This document shows, piece after piece, positions 57,642 to 64,000 of a stretch of DNA of 64,000 bases. The number at the start of each line of letters is the position of its first letter. The stretch's first letter is position 1. The DNA comes from Eretmocerus hayati. Lineage: Eukaryota; Arthropoda; Insecta; Hymenoptera; Aphelinidae. The position numbers were made by a program, and so were the translations under genes. The stretch covers positions 63,730,172-63,794,171 of the forward strand of contig CM056744.1 in the NCBI GenBank assembly GCA_029851415.1, in the 5' to 3' direction. The notes below the pieces were generated by a model that saw only the letters and a list, made by a program, of their open reading frames with translations, was not told the origin of the DNA and searched no databases.

Positions 57642-57914
57642 TGGTTCCACGACCAAGCTGAGCGGGCTGATTCAGAACTCAATACAGAGCCTAACATAAT
57701 GTGGGTTCTGAATCTCATAAAAGATACATCAAACTCTCTGTTATAGCCCTCATACAATAACTTTCATCTTTTTTCTATTTGAGTTCGTGTGAATAATGTA
57801 CATATGATAATCTTAAGAATCCAATCCCCGTTGAATAGGTTGTATATATATTTAACACCGTCCCTTTTGATACGAAGAAGAGAGAAAGAATGTCTGTGGA
57901 TGTGGCCAGATGAC

Positions 57915-57920
57915 AATAAA
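57915..57920 (+). terminator. Polyadenylation signal AATAAA
   Basis: AATAAA lies 274 bases after the TGA of the five-exon gene and 100 bases before the polymerase ATG. It could serve the upstream gene. Confidence 0.4.
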
Positions 57921-58019
57921 TGATCCGGCTACGGATATTTTTATCGATCAAAAAAAGAACATTTCTCAGAAGAATATCCCTCTCCGATTTTTTCTACAGC
58001 ACTTCAACCACCTGCCACG

Positions 58020-58216
58020 ATGAGCGAGCGACGAGAAGAGGAGCAGCAGCAACGTCCATCGGTAATTATGTACGCACCACCTCTGCAAATCGGAGGAGGG
58101 AGTGGCGCACAGAACAACGAAGATATCGATATGGAGTCTTCCGATGAGACTGATCGATATAACGAAAATTCTGGCGTGAACGGTGATAATAATGTTAATG
58201 AAAATATAGTTTCGAA

Positions 58217-58286
<70 letters not shown>

Positions 58287-59825
58287 AGAATTAGCGAGCG
58301 TGATAGCGATGATGGCGAGTATTCCGTTGAAAATGATCCTAATACAGATAATGATGGCAATGAATCGCGCAGTAGCGGGGATGACGAGAGTGATGGGTCT
58401 GAAATAGATGGAGCAGAGAATGGTCATGGCGGAATCGGCGATGATTTTGATATACAGCCTCCCGGAGTTAGATTTACCATGAGAGATCTAGGTCCTAGGT
58501 ACGTGGCTAGATTCCGAATTCAGGGAAGACACTTTTCATTCCGAGTAAGAGACCGTCCTCGAGTGAACATCAATTCTTTGATTTGGTTTGAAATGGCTAT
58601 TCGAGACATTCACGCATATCTGATCTCTTTGATGTCGAATGAATTTGACCTCATCAGCGTTTCCATACGAAGCGACCAATTCTCCCGTGGACCCGGTGGG
58701 ATGTCCTTACGTAGCCTTGATAATTTTACGTACGTTGATCTTTGGAATCTAATCCATCAGATGGCTCAGAGTGACGAAATTCACGCATTCGACGATTCCT
58801 TTTCGTTGAACGTGGTTCATGTTGACATGGCTGTAGGGGCGGGTAAGAAAAAGAAAAAGCCTGTGACGATAGACGTAGTGAGGGCAAAATCTTGCGTATC
58901 CATCTCCAATGATGAGGATGATCTTTGTCTACCGAGAGCTCTCGTTGTAGGTGAGGCGCACGTAGCAAAAAAGAATACAGAAACACCGGAAACGGTAAAA
59001 TTTTGGAATGACATTCGGGATGGTCGACGACCACTCCAAAAAGAGCTAGCTCAGCGTCTATGTCGTGAAGCGGGCGTAGATGTACCTTCGGGTGGCTGTG
59101 GGGTCTCTCAATTGCAAGTATTCCAAGAATATTATGTCACGAAAGGGATAGTCATCAGAGCTTTCGATGCTTTCAATATTGGGAGTGGCGAGCCCGCATT
59201 CTTTGACGGTACGGATTATGTGGAATTCCGCCAAGCTCCTTCCGGTACCATCAACCTCCTTTATAACCATCGGAGTCATCACTACGACACCATTCTTAAT
59301 TTGACTGGTATTACTCAAGCGAAGTTCTTCTGTGAACATTGTAATTTTCGTTATTCCCGGGTGAATCAGCATAATTGTGAGAAAGTTTGTTCGCGTTGTT
59401 TCGTCACGCCCGTATGCGAGAGTGACAATGTAGATATGATCAAATGCGACGATTGTCATAGGTTATTTTATGGTCGCAAATGTTATGAAAACCATAAGCA
59501 GGACGGTAGTTACAAGAAGAAGAACAAAAAATTATGCGAGGTACTGAGAATGTGTCAGGTATGTCTGAAGACTGTTAACTGCTACGACCCTGCACACGAG
59601 TGCGGAATAAATTATTGCAATCGCTGCCACACGAGGCATTCGCCAAATGATTTATGTTACATGCAACCGCTGAAAAAAAAACCAGAGAGCGATGAACCGC
59701 CGAAGTATTGTTATATTTTCTACGATGTTGAGACGCGTCAGGACAAAAAATATAAAGGTCAAAAAAAACCAAAGAACACGTACCCACGCTGTGTCTTGCG
59801 CATAAGGTGTGTACCGATTGTATAA
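58020..59825 (+). CDS. polB: Family B DNA polymerase, N-terminal frame (Polinton type)
   Basis: ATG at 58020; 601 codons. Residues 1-60 are hydrophilic, then a run of about 23 Asp (58219-58286) and an acidic region. About 290-430 is the N-terminal module of Polinton polymerases, with DDLCLPRALVV near its start and NHRSHHYD near its end. Its Cys...His layout is loosely like an OTU peptidase, unproven. About 440-545 are several Cys/His zinc knuckles. The exonuclease I motif YDVETRQ is at 568-574. The frame then reads the A8 tract and ends at 59823-59825. The rest of the enzyme is in the -1 frame. The splicing-like TTTTTTCTACAG just upstream (57980-57992) leaves open a 5' leader exon. Confidence 0.88.
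59753..59825 (+). promoter_or_regulatory. Frame-change zone with A8 slippery tract
   Basis: The upstream frame stops at 59823-59825, and the downstream frame is closed by TAA at 59753-59755, so the change must occur between. Only A8 (59761-59768) is slippery; in the upstream frame it contains A AAA AAA (59762-59768), a -1 heptamer. A stem of about 7 bp with one mismatch (59780-59787 with 59807-59814) lies 11 bases downstream. Programmed -1 frameshifting, a mutation, or a homopolymer sequencing error all fit. Confidence 0.5.
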
Positions 59826-62494
59826 ACTGTGATGATATGAATATTGATTGTCCTACATGTGGGCCGAGACATTTCAAATTTGAAAGAGATCCTATAAACG
59901 AGCTGATTGAGCTGTGCGTTCGCAAAAGAACAGCATTTAAGCAGATAATTTGCATTGCTTATAATGCTGGTGGATACGACGGGCAATTTATTCTGAAGGA
60001 GTTGACCACAAATCCAAAGTACCCATCACCTAGCGTCATTCTAAACGGTCAGAATATCATCAGTATAGAAGTTGGAAATACGAAATTCATCGATAGTCTG
60101 AATTACTTCCATATGAGGTTGAGCTTATTGCCAAAAACTTTCGGTTTGCCGGAGAGTAGTAAAAAAGGATATTTCCCTCATCTATTTAATACACTCGGGA
60201 ACCAGGGCTATACAGGGAAACTCCCGAAAGCGAAATATTATTCTCCGAACACGATGTCTACGAGTGAAAGAGAGGAATTCTTCGAGTGGTATCACTCTGT
60301 TAAAGACACTTATTATTTCGACTTCGCGAAAGAAATTGTGGAATACTGTGAAATGGATGTCGAAATTTTGCGGCGGGCTTGCATAGAGTTCCGCAACATT
60401 TTCCTTAAAGTTGGAGATACGGACCCGTTTGTTTCAGCCGTCACTATCGCGTCAGCTTGTTCACACGTTTATCGGAAGAATTATTTGAAGCCCGACACCA
60501 TTGGAATAATTCCGGCGGGTGGCTACCGAAGAGGTGACAAACATTCACAAAAGCCACTAGAATGGTTGGTGACCTGCGAGCGAGAGATGGATCGAGATAT
60601 AATCCATGCAGGCCGCGCAAGGGAATTCAGGTTACCCGAGGGTTTTCTTGTGGATGGATATCTTCCTAACGACGATCCTAACAATCCAAAGGGTACAGTG
60701 TTTGAGTACCAGGGATGCTTTTACCACGGTTGCCCCAAGTGTTTTAATGGCGATCGCACCAAAAAAATCTCTCATGGCAGATCGTTCAATGAGGCTTACG
60801 AGAGTACCCAAGCCAAAATCAAACGAATAGAAGACTTGGGTTACACAGTGCGGGTAATGTGGGAATGTGGATTTGACGATATCAAGAAGAACGATAGCGA
60901 GATCCGAAAGTACATAAAAAATCATCCTCTGATGAGTAAAATCACTCTCAACCCCAGAGACCCGTTCTTTGGTGGCCGTACCGAGAATATTGTAACGCAT
61001 TATGGTGTTGATGATGACGAAGAAATTTATTACTTTGACATATGCTCCTTGTATCCTTTCATCTGCAAGACGGATAAATTTCCGATAGGTCATCCGCGAA
61101 TATACGTTGGGAAGGAGTCTGACGCTCTCACGGGCGGCGATTACAACAATCTGGAGCGTGTCGAGGGTTTGGTTAAGTGTCGTGTTCTGCCACCTCGCGA
61201 TCTTTTCTTACCGCTTCTCCCCGTGAAGATGCACGGTTGGCTCCTTTTCCCTCTCTGTCGGTCATGCTGCGAGGAAATGCGTCAAGGTGATTGTAATCAC
61301 AACGAAGAGGAGGAACGAATTTTTGAAGGAACTTGGGTAGCCGATGAGCTCCGAAAAGCGGTCGAACTTGGGTGTCGTATAGTTGATATTCACATCATAT
61401 GGCAGTATGAAATGACATGTTATGACCCCCTCACGGGTGAGGGGGGTTTGTTTGTTGAATACATCAACACATTCCTGAAAATTAAGCAAGAAGCTAGTGG
61501 GTGGCCATCATGGTGCGTAGATGAAGAGACTAAGGCTCGTTATATAGAAGATTATGAGCGCGCAGAAGGTATCCGCTTAGACCCAGAGAAGATCGAGTTC
61601 AACGCTGGTCTCCGTTCAGTTGCGAAACTGGCCTTGAACTCTTTCTGGGGGAAATTCGGTCAGAGGGATAACTTGCTACAAACAGAGGTCGTGAACTCGC
61701 GGCAGGATTTGTTGAAATTGCTGGTTGCTCCAGAAAAAGAGGTGTGTGACATTCTGATTGTAAATGACGAAACCCTGTATGTCAATTGGCGTTTCAAAGA
61801 CGATGCCGTCAATCCCGCACCAAACACCAATGTTGTTATCGCGGCTTACACAATAGCTCAGGCGAGATTGAGGTTGTACCATGATCTCGAGAGGCTTGAG
61901 CGGAGAGTCCTCTATTTTGATACGGACTCGTGTATATTCGTTTCCCGCAAGAGCGCTCCACACGAATACAAACCCCGAGTCGGTACTTTGCTCGGTGATA
62001 TGACGGACGAACTGGAAACCTATGGTAAAAACGCTTTCATACGGTCCTTTGTCTCCGGTGGCCCGAAATTTTACGGATACGAGGTCGTGGTTCCCGGCAC
62101 CAACGAGGTATTCGAGAACTATAAGGTCAAAGGAATTTCATTAAATTCTGAAAACAGTTTGAAGATAAATTTCAGTAGTATCACTCGCCTCGTGGACCAA
62201 GTATTCGAAGACGACGAACGCGATCGCGAAGACAAGTCTATAAGACTAGAATTCAGAGCAATCAGGAGAACTCGATTACATGATGTTGTGACGCGTGATG
62301 AGTTCAAAACTTGTAGTATAGTTCTGCAAAAGAGGCGATACATTTCCTCCACACTCTCTCTCCCTTTTGGATATTGTAGTCTTCAAGACATGATTTCATA
62401 TAGTAGACAAACCAAAGAACTCATGTACATAAATGAATGTAAGATAATGATAAGAATAAAAAACATATATTTTCATATTAACTTACGAGTGTGA
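59756..62494 (+). CDS. polB: Family B DNA polymerase, catalytic frame (Polinton type)
   Basis: The frame is open from 59756; if translated on its own the first start would be near 59807 (GTG). Numbered from 59807, exonuclease II (YNAGGYDGQF) is at 52-61 and exonuclease III (YCEMDVEIL) at 180-188. Polymerase motif A (DICSLYP) is at 411, motif B (KLALNSFWGK) at 607-616, and motif C (YFDTDS) at 703-708. All catalytic acidic residues are present. This is the protein-primed, organellar/viral type of family B polymerase, which would copy the linear element. The last 30-40 residues after SLPFGY are unlike the usual compact end and may be read-through into flanking sequence. Confidence 0.92.
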   Translation, partial: RSKKTKEHVPTLCLAHKVCTDCINCDDMNIDCPTCGPRHFKFERDPINELIELCVRKRTAFKQIICIAYNAGGYDGQFILKELTTNPKYPSPSVILNGQNIISIEVGNTKFIDSLNYFHMRLSLLPKTFGLPESSKKGYFPHLFNTLGNQGYTGKLPKAKYYSPNTMSTSEREEFFEWYHSVKDTYYFDFAKEIVEYCEMDVEILRRACIEFRNIFLKVGDTDPFVSAVTIASACSHVYRKNYLKPDTIGIIPAGGYRRGDKHSQKPLEWLVTCEREMDRDIIHAGRAREFRLPEGFLVDGYLPNDDPNNPKGTVFEYQGCFYHGCPKCFNGDRTKKISHGRSFNEAYESTQAKIKRIEDLGYTVRVMWECGFDDIKKNDSEIRKYIKNHPLMSKITLNPRDPFFGGRTENIVTHYGVDDDEEIYYFDICSLYPFICKTDKFPIGHPRIYVGKESDALTGGDYNNLERVEGLVKCRVLPPRDLFLPLLPVKMHGWLLFPLCRSCCEEMRQGDCNHNEEEERIFEGTWVADELRKAVELGCRIVDIHIIWQYEMTCYDPLTGEGGLFVEYINTFLKIKQEASGWPSWCVDEETKARYIEDYERAEGIRLDPEKIEFNAGLRSVAKLALNSFWGKFGQRDNLLQTEVVNSRQDLLKLLVAPEKEVCDILIVNDETLYVNWRFKDDAVNPAPNTNVVIAAYTIAQARLRLYHDLERLERRVLYFDTDSCIFVSRKSAPHEYKPRVGTLLGDMTDELETYGKNAFIRSFVSGGPKFYGYEVVVPGTNEVFENYKVKGISLNSENSLKINFSSITRLVDQVFEDDERDREDKSIRLEFRAIRRTRLHDVVTRDEFKTCSIVLQKRRYISSTLSLPFGYCSLQDMISYSRQTKELMYINECKIMIRIKNIYFHINLRV

Positions 62495-62661
62495 CTTCCT
62501 ATTTTTCTACCTACCCTTACGTTGTAGTATCACGGTATGATTGCCCGGTACATGGAATGAAGGTAAATTTGACGGACAATTGCGACGAGTGAATTTTTTT
62601 TATCCACCAGCCGACTGTGCTCCCACGGAACTGCCTCATCGACCCTGTCCCCCCGGGGGTG
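62495..62661. other. Intergenic, approaching a GC-rich control region
   Basis: Short noncoding gap between the polymerase stop and the GC-rich repeats; no frame of interest. Confidence 0.5.
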
Positions 62662-62765
62662 AGCTCATCCTCGCGTGAAAGAGCTGATGCTCGCGTGAGT
62701 CAGCTCATCCTCGCGAGGGAGCAGATGACCGCGCGCGTGCGCGCGGATTGAAGCTGATGCTCGCG
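62662..62765. repeat. GC-rich short repeats AGCTSATSCTCGCG before the ATPase
   Basis: Copies lie at 62662, 62682 and 62702 (20-bp spacing) and 62752, with a degenerate one at 62722 next to a GCGCGCGTGCGCGCG palindrome. A (GCC)n run follows at 62771-62788. The cluster could be an upstream activator array or origin-related sequence. Confidence 0.6.
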
Positions 62766-62841
62766 CCTGTTCGCCGCCGCCGCCGCCACGTTGCGAGTGT
62801 CAGTTGATACCGCGGGCGGGTATGAGGGCTTTTTCACACCA

Positions 62842-62876
62842 TATAAATTGAGGTCGGTAAACTTCCACCGTCAGTT
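62842..62876 (+). promoter_or_regulatory. TATA box and initiator of the ATPase gene
   Basis: TATAAA at 62842-62847 is followed by the arthropod initiator TCAGTT at 62871-62876, 29 bases downstream. This is ideal spacing for an RNA polymerase II core promoter. It predicts transcription from about A62873 and a leader of only about 10 bases before the ATG at 62883. A second TCAGT lies at 62878. Confidence 0.65.
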
Positions 62877-62882
62877 GTCAGT

Positions 62883-63551
62883 ATGGATGTTCGATGGAAG
62901 CATCCTTTCACTTCCTGTTTGTGTGGACCTACTGGGTGTGGTAAGACACAATTTGTTCGGAAATTTCTCGCTTACTTACCCGAAATCTGCGACACACGCT
63001 TCGATCGGATCCTCTTCTATTATGCCGAGTGGCAAGAGACATACATCTCCGATTTGAAACCGGGTCTGCCCGGCATCCAGATAGAATTCAAGGAGGGATT
63101 GCCACAGTTGAGTGACTATTCAAACGATAACGATCGAAAGAAATTGTTGATTCTCGACGATCTCATGCGAGAATCATCAAACTATCTGATTCTTGACTTG
63201 TTCACAAAAGGGAGTCATCATAAGAATATAAGCGTGATCTACATCACACAAAATATATTTCATCAGGGGAAAGCGCAGAGGGATATAAGTTTGAACACAA
63301 AGTACTTGGTGATCTTCAAAAACCCCCGAGATAGAGCGCAAATTCAACATTTAGCCCGTCAAGTTTGCCCTGAAGAGCCTCGGTTTTTACGGGATGCTTA
63401 TTTGGATGCAACGAAGCAACCACATTCTTATCTTTTCCTCGATCTTTCACAGAGTGCACTCGATGAATTTCGTTTTCGCACGGGTATCTTCCCCGATGAT
63501 AAAGCACACTACGCTTATGTACCGAAACACGTGAATATCAAACCGTACTGA
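62883..63551 (+). CDS. FtsK/HerA-type packaging ATPase (Polinton)
   Basis: 222 codons, intact. The Walker A motif GPTGCGKT is at residues 15-22 and Walker B LLILDDLM at 88-95. FTKGSHHKNISVIYITQN (107-124) holds the sensor Gln typical of this family. FKNPRDRAQI, LARQ and the C-terminal YVPKHV complete the pattern. The family is the A32-like genome-packaging ATPase of Polintons, adintoviruses and relatives, pumping DNA into capsids. Length is normal for the family. The gene has its own TATA/initiator promoter and is followed 79 bases later by the PX-like gene. Confidence 0.93.
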   Translation: MDVRWKHPFTSCLCGPTGCGKTQFVRKFLAYLPEICDTRFDRILFYYAEWQETYISDLKPGLPGIQIEFKEGLPQLSDYSNDNDRKKLLILDDLMRESSNYLILDLFTKGSHHKNISVIYITQNIFHQGKAQRDISLNTKYLVIFKNPRDRAQIQHLARQVCPEEPRFLRDAYLDATKQPHSYLFLDLSQSALDEFRFRTGIFPDDKAHYAYVPKHVNIKPY

Positions 63552-63617
63552 GGGGGGAAGAGTAATCATTGCTGACAAAGAAGAACAAGAACTCGAAGTT
63601 GAGCTATGATTGAACAG

Positions 63618-63623
63618 TCAGTC
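63618..63623 (+). promoter_or_regulatory. Initiator-like TCAGTC before the PX-like gene
   Basis: TCAGTC lies 8 bases upstream of the ATG at 63631, the same arrangement as TCAGT before the ATPase ATG. No TATA box is seen 30 bases upstream, so it is weaker evidence. Confidence 0.35.
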
Positions 63624-63630
63624 CTGAACG

Positions 63631-64000
63631 ATGGCCGCGAAAGGTTCGAAGACAGCGAATTTGCCCGGCAAACATTTCACTAAAAGACGCGTAGCTGTTC
63701 TTGACGCACTGCGTCACGCCGATGCTCGTCAACGCGACGTACTGTTACGTGAAGCGGATAAAATCCTCGTTCGTTGCATTTGCGAGTGCGCGCTAAACGT
63801 GTTACACGGTGTAGTCTCTCTGAAGGAGAATGAGAAGAAAAGTTTGAGCAAACATAAGAACGTGCTGCGTCAGCTCGCTCGCAGGAACGCGTCTTCACTA
63901 GACTGGCAAAAGAAGAAACGTACCATTCTACAAAGCGGGGGATCTTTCATTCCTGTACTAATAGCCCTAGTTCTATCCGCTCTGGTAACCAAAATCCTCC
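63631..64000 (+). CDS. PX-like virion core protein, cut by the window edge
   Basis: The frame is open from ATG 63631 through base 64000 (123 codons so far). The N-terminus is strongly basic. Residues about 48-86 contain the conserved CICECALNVL ... SKHKNVLRQLA block, and KKKRTILQSGGSFIPVLIAL begins a hydrophobic C-terminus. Basic N-terminus plus conserved CICECALN block and a GG-hydrophobic tail is the layout of PX proteins of Polintons and adintoviruses, related in style to adenovirus core protein pX. It would bind DNA or line the capsid. The start follows a TCAGTC initiator-like word. The 3' end is not visible. Confidence 0.75.
   Translation, partial: MAAKGSKTANLPGKHFTKRRVAVLDALRHADARQRDVLLREADKILVRCICECALNVLHGVVSLKENEKKSLSKHKNVLRQLARRNASSLDWQKKKRTILQSGGSFIPVLIALVLSALVTKIL

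Larger units (their letters stand above)
58020..64000 (+). mobile_element. Maverick/Polinton (adintovirus-like) element, partial
   Basis: Polymerase B, FtsK-type packaging ATPase and a PX-like core protein lie consecutively on the plus strand, the gene set of Polintons and adintoviruses. DNA here is richer in GC than the repeat-laden left part. The left terminal repeat was not identified; it may lie before the five-exon gene. Capsid proteins, protease and integrase would be expected to the right, outside the window. Besides the frame change in the polymerase, no damage is visible. Confidence 0.85.

Noticed and set aside
57966..58427. Minus-strand frames opposite the polymerase N-terminus
   Set aside because: Poly-Ile/Val/Ser runs are the complement of the Asp-coding microsatellite.

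Overview
The window looks like nuclear DNA of an insect. Parasitoid Hymenoptera would fit the short introns, AT-rich noncoding DNA and repeat types, but no sequence diagnostic of a species was seen. Most of it is a graveyard of mobile elements. Few stretches look like host genes, and most repeat-borne frames are broken.

Layout. 0-2.6 kb: an unrecognised open frame at the edge and a frameshifted C2H2 zinc-finger remnant. 2.66-7.15 kb: a DNA transposon with TA duplications and GGGGTTACTTTGAACA-type ends (pogo/Tc1-mariner style), invaded by a 1.26-kb foldback palindrome. 11.25-18.27 kb: a nearly complete BEL/Pao retrotransposon on the minus strand, with a tRNA-Tyr-type primer site and a truncated 5' LTR. 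20.0-23.7 kb: a foldback element with 0.9-kb arms holding a 5'-truncated LINE reverse transcriptase. 26.6-36.5 kb: a strong small hairpin, three further long palindromes, a piggyBac-type MITE and a 144-bp minisatellite. 38-41 kb: a decayed Helitron helicase and small unrecognised frames. 41.4 kb: a tRNA-like pol III unit inside a short inverted repeat. 41.7-45.3 kb: an unrecognised spliced minus-strand gene and a broken DDE/SWIM-type transposase. 45.5-48.6 kb: a Penelope-like element between inverted arms. 49.9-51.6 kb: minisatellites. 51.6-53.0 kb: a LINE with ORF1 but no ORF2.

The right end is different. At 53.9-57.6 kb a five-exon acidic, poly-Asp gene has four consistent phase-1 introns. 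From 58.0 kb to the window edge lies the left part of a Maverick/Polinton (adintovirus-like) DNA element. It carries a protein-primed-type family B DNA polymerase with all exonuclease and polymerase motifs, split by one -1 frame change at an A8 tract. An FtsK/HerA-type packaging ATPase follows behind a TATA plus TCAGT promoter. Last is the start of a PX-like (adenovirus core pX-like) protein that runs off the window. These three would serve genome replication, DNA packaging and virion core formation. Capsid, protease and integrase genes would be expected outside the window. The open ATPase and PX frames and the intact polymerase motifs suggest a young copy.
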